Part shown: positions 24,872-35,945 of the stretch, piece by piece | How positions within the stretch are numbered: position 1 is the first letter of the stretch | Layout of the letters: each line of letters begins with the position of its first letter | Assembly: GCA_943737045.1 (NCBI GenBank) | Contig: CALSFV010000096.1 | Coordinates: 124,001-188,000, forward strand | DNA from: Parapristionchus giblindavisi | Lineage: Eukaryota; Nematoda; Chromadorea; Rhabditida; Diplogasteridae | DNA length: 64,000 bases | Direction: 5' to 3' | Translations under genes and position numbers: made by a program | The notes under the pieces: model-generated | Told to the model about the DNA's origin: nothing | The model's database searches: none | What the model saw: the letters and a program-made list of their open reading frames with translations, nothing else

Positions 24872-24984
24872 ACCTCTCCCTCTCCCTCTCTCCCTCTCCC
24901 TCTCTCTTCCTCTCTCCCTCTCTCTCCCTCCCTCTCCCTCTCCCTCTCCCTCTCTCCCTCCCTCTCCTTTTCCTTCTCTCCCTC
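24872..24984. repeat. CT-rich (CTCCCT)n array
   Basis: About 113 bp of almost pure pyrimidine on the plus strand with CTCCCT and CTCTCCCT units. Confidence 0.9.
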
Positions 24985-25762
24985 TTCGTCTACTTCTTTC
25001 CATTTGTCTCTTCTATACTTCTACATTGAGTCTTCTTCTCTTCTTAATGATCTCATAATATTCTATTTCTTTATTCTTCAATATCTTCTATGTAATCCTC
25101 CTTCCATTCATTCTCAGTCGTATATTCAACTTATATCAATGGACCCTATCAAATATTGATTATTTCAATATTTTCTGTTCATTACTTCCCACTTTTTTAT
25201 TGAAGATCACTTATATCAAAGTGATCGTCTCTTTGAATCTCTAACCTTTCTACTCACTCTTCCTCTCCTTCTCCTCCCTCACCCTCTCCCTCCTTCTCAT
25301 TCTCCTCTCTCCCTCTATCAATTCCTCCTCATTCAATCCACTTTCTACCTTTTCGTTTCATAGTCCTATTCTCCCATCATCTGTAATGGATAGTAGCTTC
25401 TCTAACCCCCTACCTCTCCCTCTACCTCTGCCTATCCCTCTCCCTCTCCTTCCCCTCCCTCATCCTCCTCATCTTCTTCTTCTCGACTAAATTCTATCAA
25501 TATTCTCCAATCACTCTTTTATTCATAAGACCTCCCATAGTCTTTATTATCGTCATCTTTATTTACATCTTTACATTTAATCACTTTATCGAGATCAATT
25601 AAGCGGTGGCTCGTAGAGCTTCATCTTTATATGGATAAGTCATAATCCATACTATATATCATTCATTTTCTTTCTTCATTTGTTTCATTTTCTTCTCCAT
25701 ATCTGATCATTCCCTTCTTCTAATTGAATTCACTCCTTTTCGTGACTCCCTTTGCAACATAC

Positions 25763-26372
25763 GAGAGAGAGGGAGAGGGAGAGGGGAGAGGGAGAGGGAG
25801 AGGGAGAAGGAGAGGGGAGAGGGAGAGGGAGAGGGGAGAGGGAGAGGGAGAGGGGAGAGGGGAGAGGGAGAGGGAGAGGGAGAGGGGAGAGGGAGAGGGA
25901 GAGGGAGAAGGAGAGGGGAGAGGGAGAGGGAGAGGGAGAGGGGAGAGGGAGAGGGAGAGGGGAGAGGGAGAGGGAGAGGGGAGAGGGAGAGGGAGAGGGA
26001 GAGGGAGAGGGAGAGGGAGAGGGAGAGGGAGAGGGAGAGGGAGAGGGAGAGGGAGAGGGAGAAGAAGAGGGAGAAGAAGAGGGAGAGGGGAGAGGGGAGA
26101 GGGAGAGGGAGAGGGAGAGGGAGAGGGAGAGGGAGAGGGAGAGGGAGAGGGAGAGGGAGAGGGAGAGGGAGAGGGAGAGGGAGAGGGAGAGGGAGAGGGA
26201 GAGGGAGAGGGAGAGGGAGAGGGAGAGGGAGAGGGAGAGGGAGAGGGAGAGGGAGAGGGAGAGGGAGAGGGAGAGGGAGAGGGAGAGGGAGAGGGAGAGG
26301 GAGAGGGAGAGGGAGAGGGAGAGGGAGAGGGAGAGGGAGAGGGAGAGGGAGAGGGAGAGGGAGAGGGAGAGA
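25763..26372. repeat. 610-bp (GGGAGA)n polypurine array
   Basis: The largest simple repeat in the window. The left part (25763-26095) mixes GGGAGA units with GGGGAGA and GAAGGAGA variants. The right part (about 26096-26370) is an essentially uninterrupted (GGGAGA)n run of about 45 copies. All six frames stay open in places, producing (ER)n, (GE)n or (PL)n products that are artefacts. Confidence 0.97.
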
Positions 26373-27639
26373 TGGTGTTTTAGATGGCGATAGAGGTAGT
26401 CGACGTAGAAAGGGTAGCATGATCAAAGTGAATTATTTTCTTCTTTTACATTTATATCTATGTATTCATCTTCTCATATCTTCAACTTCTTCATACAGAA
26501 ATATTTATCAATATTTAATAATTATACCATATTCATTCATTTAATTCACTAATTTTCAATCAAATAGTGAATACCTGATATGCATTCTCTTCATTCTCTT
26601 TTCTCTCTTCATTCATTTCATTGACTAAGAAGGAAATCTGACTAGACAACGAAGAAAAATAAGAAGAAGAGAAAAGAAAAGAAAGAAGTTCAAGTTATTC
26701 CATACAAAAGATATAATATCACATTCATATTCATCTCTATCACTTATTTATTGTTCGAAATTATATTTATATTATTTCCTATTCGTATCTATAACGAACT
26801 GATAGAATTGATATGATAAGAGCTTTATCATAAATGAAATCATATTCATTACTTCTATTTTTAGATATCAATGAAATCATACTTTACGCGCTTATTGTTT
26901 TTTTTCTTTTTCTTTGAAATTAACTATTTATTTGATATTTCTGTTAAGTATTGTTATTGTGAATGAATTGTCTTATCTCTTTCTATTCATTCATTATTCC
27001 ATTCTTTCTCAAGGATATTGTACACTAATTGTTGTATTCGAGAGAGAATTAAAAGGGGAAAGAAGACCTAAATAAAGAGGTTTAAGAAATATAAGAAGTG
27101 AATTAATTAACAACTCCATTGTCATGTAACTAAAGAAACAATTGTGGATTAGATGTATGAAGCATAATAGAATCGAATATGAAGTAATCTCTCATCGACT
27201 ATTCAAGATCCTTCAACTTTCGAGAGCTTTACAAACTAGAACAAAGCTATTTTCAGTCCATGCTGTTTTATGAATTATTGCTCTGTTTCGGTGTATTTTC
27301 TGAGATCTTTTAAATTATTAGAGATAAAACCTATTTTGTATTTTATTTATATAGTTGATTGTGAATAATTAGTTCGACCTACATAATAACTTATTTTTCA
27401 GATATTTTTGTTTGTATTTTGTGCTTTTGAAAATTTGTTTCATCTTCGAAATTTGGAGAAGTTTCAAGTAGAATGATAAGTGGATGAAAGAATTCTTCGT
27501 GTACGATACTAGAATAGACTGAGAGAGGAAGAGTACTCGTATCTATGATCTTATTTCATTTCTAATCAAATCTACACATGCTCTTACACACATGTCCTAA
27601 TGCACAATCCTCCTTCCATCTACAATTGTTTCACTCCTT

Positions 27640-27866
27640 CTACCACCTCTCCTCCCTCTCCCTCTCCTTCGTTCTCTCACTCTCCCTCTCCCTCTTCGTT
27701 CCCCTTCCTCATCTCATTTTCTGTTGTTCTCTTCCAATAAAGCTTCCCCTATTCTCATTTTCACTAACTGTCTCGTTCATCCATTTATTTTATTCTCTCC
27801 CTCTAGGATCTCTGCCCTCCATCCTCCCTCTAGAGTCTCTCCCTCTCCCTCTCCCCTCCCTCTTAC
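27640..27866. repeat. interrupted CT-rich repeats with TCTAGAG linker
   Basis: Several CTCCCTCTCC blocks separated by unique sequence, including CCCTCTAGGATCTC and CCCTCTAGAGTCTC linkers similar to those at 29500-29592. Confidence 0.7.
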
Positions 27867-28879
27867 CATCATGTCTCTTCCTCGTCAAGGGAAATAGTTT
27901 CATCAATCGTCTGAGATGTACTTGAAGTCTTCACAATTGAATTTAGTCTAGACTGATTGATATCAGAAAAAGTCACATTGTCGTTATTATTAGTATTCTT
28001 AGAATAAGATTTTTTTCCAAAATCAGCTCAATATCTAGATTTCGGGGATTTGCATTTGTGCGCATCACTTATTTTAGCGGAGTGTGCATATTTCTTTTTA
28101 GAGGACATTTATCAATTATAATTGATAACTCAAAGCAAATAACAACTAGGGCTGGGCATAAAAAAACAATCAAAACACACCCCCTGATCAAGATGATTCA
28201 ATGGATAACTATCCCATTCCATTATCTTGATCAATTCTTAATGATGTTTCATTTATTAAATTAATCTACTTCAGTTGTTCCTATTTCTTCGAAAATTGCC
28301 ATAGGATTAATTGATTAGAAAAACTTCGAGGCACTAGCATATATCTAACTAGGTCCTAAAGGAGCATTTCGATCCTCCAAAACAAGGTTAATTAATTGTA
28401 ATATCCTTATTCGTTAATCTCTTTGTACATATTCACTCATCCAACTGGAGATAATTCTATAATTATTGTTTCATACATTTATATTTTGAATTGATATTTA
28501 GTTTTTACACGTCTTAATCGCGATAATGTGATTTAAAACTCTTTAATTACGAAAAAATGAAACCAAATTTTTATTAGAGCGAAAAAATATTACAAGCCAA
28601 ATCAGATTGGTCCGAAAATGAAGGGCACTGTGAATCTTGAAAAATGATCTAAATACATATTGTACATTAGCACCCATCATATTGTAAGGTGGACCATTGT
28701 AAGCTGCGTTTTAATTATTTTTCAATTAATAGAAACTTTATTTCAATTTGTTTAGTAATTGAAATATTTTTTATAACTGAAACTCATGATCGAAACTTGA
28801 GAATAAAAAAAAATATACTCCGATAGATCTTATCTTTCTGAATACAATACCAATTTTTGCCAAAGCATCTACATATAAA

Positions 28880-29070
28880 TTCTCTAGAATACCGTAATCG
28901 CAGATGAAAGTTCATTCTTGCACAAGTCGGAAGAGGTATCCGAACCCGCGTTGCGCGGTTGCAAGCGCTGTTCTAACCACTGAGCTAGACCACTCATCTA
29001 TGCTTTCAGTTTCTGAAATCTAGTTGAGCACATTATGCTAATTGTTGGCCATATGTTCTTTGTGGTTTTT
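28880..29070 (-). repeat. dispersed repeat, copy B, with tRNA-like core
   Basis: A second copy of the repeat at 18528-18745. On the minus strand, 28935-28999 resembles a tRNA: an A box TCTAGCTCAGTGG, a D-arm continuation TTAGAACAGCG, then a B-box-like GGGTTCGGATACC. The acceptor stem does not pair, so it is probably a tRNA-derived SINE rather than a gene. Confidence 0.5.
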
Positions 29071-29234
29071 CTTTAATTTTCTATGATTTCAATATTGCTT
29101 CCATTTACGAAAAAGAAACTAAATAACTTTATTCAAATGCAACTTTTTCCTTTTATGTGACTTCTTTTCTTCACTCAAATTTCAGTTCAACTTCTCATTC
29201 TTATCCTTATGTTCCATCCTCTTCTCTTTCCTAT

Positions 29235-29325
29235 CATTCCCCTCCTCTCCCTCTCCTTCTCTCTCTCCCTCTCTCTCTCTCTCCCCTCTTTCTCCCTCTC
29301 CCTCTCCTTCTCCTTCTCCTCCTCT
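29235..29325. repeat. CT-rich array
   Basis: CTCCCT/CTCTCT tract of about 90 bp. Confidence 0.85.
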
Positions 29326-29499
29326 CAACATCTGATCTCGTCATTCATTTGTATCTCCATTCAACATCTTCATTCATTCTAACAAAAAGGTTCTTCTACT
29401 GATCATAGTTGTTTCTTACTCTTAAGTGAATTTCATTCTCTTTTATCTTTTCCTTTCATCTTTACCACTCTTCTTCTGATAACTCACCGTATCCCTCTC

Positions 29500-29592
29500 C
29501 CTCAAGGATCCCTCCCTCTCCCTCTAATATCTCTCCCTCTCCGTCTAGTATCTCTCCCTCTCCCTCTAGAATCTCTTCCTCTCCCTCTCCTT
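29500..29592. repeat. CT-rich array with periodic TCTAGWATCTC linkers
   Basis: CTCCCTCTCC blocks alternate with linkers such as CTCTAATATCT, GTCTAGTATCT and CTCTAGAATCT at about 20-bp spacing. This is a higher-order repeat rather than a plain hexamer run. The minus-strand translation is EILEGEG repeats and is not taken as a gene. Confidence 0.75.
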
Positions 29593-29819
29593 CCATCTTT
29601 TCAATTAGTAGTTCATTCCTTCCATTTCTATCATTCATCTCAATGGGTGGTCTATCTTTGTCTGTAATGATAAGAGTAATAGAATGAGTCTCAAGGGAAA
29701 AGAGAATAGAATAAACGAAGAAATAAAAAAGAGAGAAGAGAGAAGTAAGACTTCCCTTTATCACTCGAGTCAAAAGATAATCAAAATAGAAAGACATATT
29801 TTCTTTCCATGTTCCCATC

Positions 29820-29912
29820 TCTCTCCCCCCTCTCCCCTCCCTCTCTTCCCCTCCCTCTCCTCCAATTTCCCTCCACTATCTCCTCTCCCTCTCCCTCTTC
29901 TCCTTCTCACCT
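29820..29912. repeat. CT-rich array
   Basis: Interrupted CTCCCT/CTCCCC tract. Confidence 0.8.
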
Positions 29913-30327
29913 TTATTCCTCATAACATCTGTATACAATTCTCTATATCAATATGATCTACTTCTGAAACATGCAGATCATGTATAGGACATTCCATAAT
30001 TATCTTCCATTCTTCTCTCCCTATCCATCCTCTCACCTTCAGTTTCATACATATATTCATTATCTTATATTGAACTATCTATTGTCATTTGAACATCCAA
30101 TATCTCTATATTTCTTCTTTAATGAAAAGGAAGAAATGTCAATGAACCTTTTTATTAGCCAAGTCCTACATATGTTTCATACAATTCAATGTGTAAACTA
30201 TACGAACGTTCTTTTTCTTCGAATCACATTTGTATGTTTTATCTTTTTCTATCTCTTTTATATGGAGTATGACCATAATTTGTATTCAACTACAATCAAA
30301 TGAATCTTAATTGTTTAAAGCAACATT

Positions 30328-30390
30328 CCCTCCTCCCTCTCTCCTCCTCCCTCTCCCTCTCCCTCTCCCCCTCTCTCTCCCTCCCCCTTT
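30328..30390. repeat. CT-rich array upstream of the channel gene
   Basis: A pyrimidine tract of about 60 bp, 160-220 bp upstream of the start codon of the cys-loop channel gene, so it may lie in its promoter or 5'UTR. Confidence 0.8.
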
Positions 30391-30553
30391 GTCTCTCAAT
30401 GGCTTTCGTCTCTATCATGAGTCCTTCACACATCATCTCAACATACAATTATTCTAATTCCCATTCACTTCAGCCCTCTTCTCTCTTCATCCCTCCCCTC
30501 CATCTCTTCCTTATCTTCATCTCCTTCATTCTTCATATGTTTCATTCATATCA

Positions 30554-33500
30554 ATGAGATATCTTCTCATTCTTCTATCCATTCTTCTAATAGTAAGTCC
30601 ATCTCTATCATATCTATTCATTCAATTCATTCAATCTATTCAGGGATGGGCTAAACGACGTAAATGTCCAGTTGATTCATTATCAGAAGGAGCCATAGTA
30701 GAGACGATATTTAATAATTACACCAAAATGTTACCCGAATCAGAAGATAGTGTACAAGTTTATATTGAAATGCATGTTCAGGTATATAAATATGAATATA
30801 ATGAATATATATTAGAAAGAGACATGAAATGGGTGTTAATTGTTGAGTATACAATGGTTACATAATTGTTTGTGGAAGAGAATAAAATAATAAATAGAAA
30901 GAATGAATGAATTCTATGAAAGAAACAGAGGAATAGAAACGACAATGAAGGAATTCATTTGAAGAAAAAGAAGTAATGATTGTCTTACAGGATATGAGTT
31001 CGTTAAATGAGATCACTTCTGATTTTGAAATTGATATTTTATTTACTCAATTATGGCATGATCCAGCTTTATCATTTAGTCGTTTACCTGCCTGTAAAAG
31101 AAATATCACTATGGAGGTACATTATATCTTTTTTTTTAAAATTATTTTTTATTTATTTTGGCTCACTACAACTAGGAAGATTATAATATTTTCGTTGTTC
31201 ATATGGAAAATGAGTTAAAAATGTAAATTAATTATATTTTAAGCCTCGTCATATATCTAAGATTTGGACACCAAATACATGTTTAATCAATTCAAAGAAG
31301 ACAATGATTCATTCATCCCCAACTGATAATATTATGTTTATATTATATGAGGTAATCAATATTATTGATCTACTTCATTTTGTCTTTACATCCATCTCTT
31401 ACACTGAGAAAAATGTGAGAAAAGTTCTTTTCTCAAACTTTAACAATGTATGAATTGAATTGAATTGAGTAGTCCGATCGAATATAATATACTCTGAAGG
31501 AGGAAGTGTAATGTACTCGTACATATCTAATAATAGATTATAATAGAATACTCAAACTAATCGATATCGTCAGTTAATTTTTAGACATTCAAAGTTTTTG
31601 AAGAATTTTCTCTGCAAGATTTGTTAATAAATAATGATTAATGCGTTATATGTCAATTAGTATCATCATATTGTACAGGGTGCGCCAAAATTTCCCGAAC
31701 TGATTTCACCATTATGATTCCCAGGCCCCTAATGCAAGTGCTCAACCCCTATTGCAGCATCATGACGAGTGATCATTGGCCACTCCCTATTCAAGGTTTC
31801 AAAACAATTAGTCAATTCTTCTAATAATGGGGAAGTCAAGTCGACTGTGACCCCTCATTCTCAAGTGTACAAGGTAGATTGTCATAGTTCATCAGCTCGG
31901 CTTTCACGAGTCGGCTGTATCCGATACCGGTATAGTGTACCAAGATCTTGGTACTGACAAGGAACGTCCGGGCAGAGGTAGACCGATTTCAGTTTCCACC
32001 GCTACGAACCGAGATCCCATCCGAAAGATGGTGCTTCGAAACCACAAGTTTACGATCTGGAGACTCGATATCTCGAACACTTCTATTCTTCGTCTCCTCA
32101 GGTCTCAGCTGACTCTTCTCCCTTACAAGTACAGTAAACTGTTAGAACCGAATGAGCGACAGACCAAGCTCCGCTGAGAACGGTGACCTCATCTTTTTAT
32201 GCGTTGTGCTAGGTCCGCGCATTTCAGCACGATGTTCAGCGAAGAGAATATCTTACCTTGAAAGACAACCTGAATATCGAGAACAGCATAATCATTGCCT
32301 CTGATCTTAAAGAATCCTACAAGACGGCTGGGGTCATGGGTCATATCAGTCTTCCACAATACGCCAAGGTTTTAGCTGCTGTTTGCCCAACTTGAAAGTC
32401 CCCCCTCCTTTTTGCCACTCCATGTGTCTAGATCAATAAGGCATATTATACCAAGTACATCCTCGAAGACGCGCTTCTACTCCGATACCATACCCACTTC
32501 GGTCAGGACCACTAGACCTTTCGGCAAGATTCTGTCGTCAATGACATGACAAAGTTGACCCAGTCGTGGTTTTTCACCCATGCACTCGGCAAAATCCATC
32601 ACATTGAATTACTTCCGAACTCCCCCAATCTCAACCTCCTCGACTGCAGTGTTTGGAGGTGTTGTAGGCCAAGATGTCCTCTATCAAGCACCAGACCCTC
32701 GACTCCTTCAGTGCTCCCCTTTTCAAGGCATGGGACGAACTCAATGAAAACTACTTCGGCAGTCGTATATGAGAAGATACTCAAGGCCTGTGCAAGAGCT
32801 ACAGCGAGATTCGCTAGTACACTACTGCTGCCCGTATTCTTGATAAGCTTTACCATGAACCATATCACTCAAGTCACATTCCCAAGGGGAGAATCATATG
32901 GAGACAACAGTTCGGGTAATTATGGCGCGCCCTGTACATATAAGAACAATTCTTTTATAATATTTAATAGATAATAAATAATATTCCTATTTTCAGAATG
33001 GAACAGTATGGGTTAATCATCGTTTATCAGTGAAAGCTCCATGTGGATTGGATCTTAGAAGATTTCCATTTGATGTTCAACAATGCATACTCATATTTGA
33101 GAGCTATTCACATAATTCAGAAGAGGTTCAATAGACTAATTGATGATCATTCAATGATTCCTTTTAGGTTCAATTACATTGGATGGAAGAAGCAGTTACT
33201 ATGATGAAAACAATACAATTACCTGATTTCGATATGATTGATTTCCTTCCTACAAATTCCACTCTTTTATATCCTAATGGTTATTGGGATCAACTACAGG
33301 TTCGTTTAACATACTCATCAAATTATTGTTCAAAACTATTATATCTTCATTTTGATCTTGTATTGATTGATGTAAAACGATACTTTCATTTGCTGTTTGG
33401 AATATCAAATAATCAGATGGAACAAGTTTTCTAGAATACAAATTGTGTAACATAAGTGGCCCTCATATATTTTATTTTTGAAAAACAACGATGTATCCAT

Positions 33501-35535
33501 TTTCAATAGATGATCAATAATCTTTTAAATACATCCTATTTTAAAAGGAATTTGATCTTTAAATATTAAATCTGAAATTGGAAACGAAGATGAATAAAAG
33601 CCTAATGAACAAACATTAATGACCTTTTAATGTTCATTTAACGGTTAATGAAATATTTAACTTCATCACGGAAAAACGAAATTATCATGCCAAATCTTTA
33701 TGATGCAGTCGTAGTTTTAAAGTCCTTTAGACAGTCTAGGTGTATTTCAGTGAGAGATGGTATACATTGTGGATATTACAAAATATGATCTAATAATAGA
33801 GCAACTGTTGTTGCATAATTAGTATTCTTTATCAAATGTTTATGAACAGCAAATGATGGTGTTCAATTTTGTAGAAAGGACATAAAATTTTGTGACAACA
33901 TGTTTCTTTTTTTTTGACATATTGACTATAAAAGTGTTCTAATGAATATCTTTAAGGTTACATTTACATTCAAACGTCGATATGGTTTCTATATCATTCA
34001 AGTAAGTTCCTTTAATTCCTTTGAAATGACATGATAATTGATAATCTAGGCCTATGTCCCAACATATCTCACTATAATCGTATCATGGGTATCATTTTGT
34101 ATGGAACCTAAAGCATTACCGGCACGAACAACAGTGGGAATATCATCACTTCTTGCTCTTACTTTCCAATTTGGAAATATTCTCAAGAATCTGCCCAGAG
34201 TTTCATATGTTAAAGGTAAACTATAATACATTCAATAATTGTTTATGAAAAGAGAGATGATTGCTTTCTGAGAATACATTACAATGCAGTTCTTCTATGT
34301 ACGTGTAAAAGTGAATATTAGCTTGATTAAATGAAATATTCCTTTTGATGAGAGATATAATAAACTCTTAAGCAATGGATGTATGGATGCTTGGTTGTAT
34401 ATCATTTGTATTCGGAACTATGCTTGAATTAGCCTTTGTCTGTTATATTACTCGATGTCAGAATAGTAGTCGACAACAAGAAAGGAAAAGGTATACTTAG
34501 AATGATTACTCCTTAGAATATAGGAAGTAGATGAATTGAATCTACGTATGAATGTATTATATGTAGACGTAATCTATTAGATTGAATGTATTGATTGAAT
34601 ATTATAGAAACGAAAGAAGATTAATGAGACCTCAAATGAGGAATGGAGGAGTTAATAGAAGACAAATTCATTTAGATAATGATCATATGCCTGGTAGGAA
34701 CTATTTATGACTAATCAATCAATAATCAATATTTATCTATAGTAATCAATAATAATGGGAACGGTAATGGATCTATAAGGGATGGAACATTATCAGCTAG
34801 AATAATGCATGAAGTATGTATATTATATTGATTTGATATTCAATATATATAAATTAAGATGATCCATCCCACATCTCCAATCCATTTCCATTTGAATACA
34901 TTCGATTCTGATACTCCTTTAACACTCGAAGAAGTTGAAAATGTAAGTATCACATCAATATCCTTTTTTATCTCTATCCTATATTAACCAATATTTCCTT
35001 TTCATTTCTTTAATTTCTTTCATTTTATTTCAATTTTTTTCATTTTAATCTTCTTATAGAATCGATGTAATCTTCCACTAGATTCAGTATATGGAGTGAG
35101 TTCATTCATTCTATCCATTCATTATCTATGTTATCCCTTTATCTCCTTCGTTCTATCTAAGTTCCTGCACGTAACTTATCCTTTCAACTCTTTTGCACCC
35201 TTTACCGTATATTTTATATGTAATAAGTTAATAGATGAATAGTTCGTCATAATATGGAATATTTCGTTCAGTTACATGCAAATGGAGTAGAATTCACTCC
35301 ATATCCACCAGTTCCTTCATCTATTCCATCAACTGGATGCTTCTTAAGATTTCATCCAGAAAGTGTTGATAAATTCTCCATTGTTTGTTTTCCATTAGCA
35401 TTTACTTTATTCAATGTAAGTCTCATTTATTCATTATTAATAATAATTTATTCATTTCAGTTAATATATTGGTGGCATTATCTCTCACAGACATTTGATC
35501 AACCATCTCCAAAAGAAGTTGTTGTCACTCATTAA
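30554..35535 (+). CDS. cys-loop ligand-gated ion channel subunit, anion-selective type
   Basis: It belongs to the pentameric cys-loop receptors. A short signal peptide ([13 protein letters not shown]) leads into the ligand-binding domain, with [18 protein letters not shown] and [12 protein letters not shown]. The cys-loop is C followed by [13 protein letters not shown] and C, exactly 13 residues apart. M1 is [19 protein letters not shown]2 is preceded by [14 protein letters not shown]; the Pro-Ala-Arg motif there marks anion-permeable members. M3 is [20 protein letters not shown] and M4 is near the end ([14 protein letters not shown], then LIYWWHYL). The M3-M4 loop is hydrophilic, with NGNGN repeats. 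Length is about 500 residues. The ligand cannot be told from sequence alone; it is closest in style to nematode LGC/ACC orphan anion channels. One intron contains a mariner/Tc1 relic. The stop is TAA at 35533. Confidence 0.9.
31674..32936 (+). mobile_element. mariner/Tc1-superfamily DNA transposon, decayed, in a channel intron
   Basis: Terminal inverted repeats match: left CAGGGTGCGCCAAAATTTCC and right, read in reverse, CAGGGCGCGCCATAATTACC, each continuing with CGAACTG. Both ends are flanked by TA, the target duplication typical of this superfamily. Total length is about 1.26 kb, the usual size. Its GC content is visibly higher than the surrounding intron. It lies within the intron between the exon ending about 31350 and the exon starting 32999 of the channel gene, in the same orientation. 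Confidence 0.88.
31745..32900 (+). pseudogene. transposase pseudogene of the mariner/Tc1 relic
   Basis: Fragments of a DDE transposase occur in different frames. The best is [16 protein letters not shown], corresponding to the conserved WPPNSPDLNPLDYxVW block. [10 protein letters not shown] near the end matches the transposase C-terminus. In-frame stops and frame changes interrupt it (for example at about 31825, 31958 and 32115), so no full protein is made. Confidence 0.8.
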
Positions 35536-35945
35536 ATCATTCTATTATTATCTATTTCAATTGATTCATTTCATCAATACGGATGATATTCATTCCAACA
35601 GGTCTTCTCAACGATTCTTATTCTTTAGTATCCTTATTCGGGTTCTATTTCTCATTTTTAATTTTATTATAATGATTCTTTATATTCATTCATCGATCAT
35701 TGTTCCTTCTTATCTTTTATATCAACTGTGATTTTATTTTCAATTTATAGTAATGTACAATTGTTTATTTCTAATCAATAATTATATTGATTGATAAATT
35801 ACTGATCACACAATAAGTTTATATTTACTAGAGAAGAGTTCATTAGAGAGATAGAAAATAATAGAATGAGAACAGTTGTTGAAGAAGATCAAAGAAAGAA
35901 TGGAACAAACAAAATGAATAGACAGAAGAAGAAGATATGATTAGA
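35536..35945. other. short interval between convergent genes
   Basis: AT-rich, and would contain the 3' ends of the channel gene (plus) and the LRR-like gene (minus). No gene is seen. Confidence 0.6.

Larger units (their letters stand above)
24647..30553. other. gene-poor 5.9-kb interval rich in CT/GA arrays
   Basis: No exon chain with open frame and splice signals could be built. It contains several pyrimidine tracts (listed separately), one 610-bp purine array, AT-rich DNA, and a dispersed repeat with a tRNA-like core at 28880-29070. Long open frames over the arrays are repeat translations. Confidence 0.6.

Noticed and set aside
25707..26426. Open frames over 200 residues on both strands
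   Set aside because: They are translations of the (GGGAGA)n array, giving pure Pro-Leu, Glu-Arg or Gly-Glu repeats, with no splice or start context.
29462..29818. Minus-strand frame of 118 residues with EILEGEG repeats
   Set aside because: The repeated part is the CT array with linkers. The non-repeat part has no recognised domain and no splice partners.
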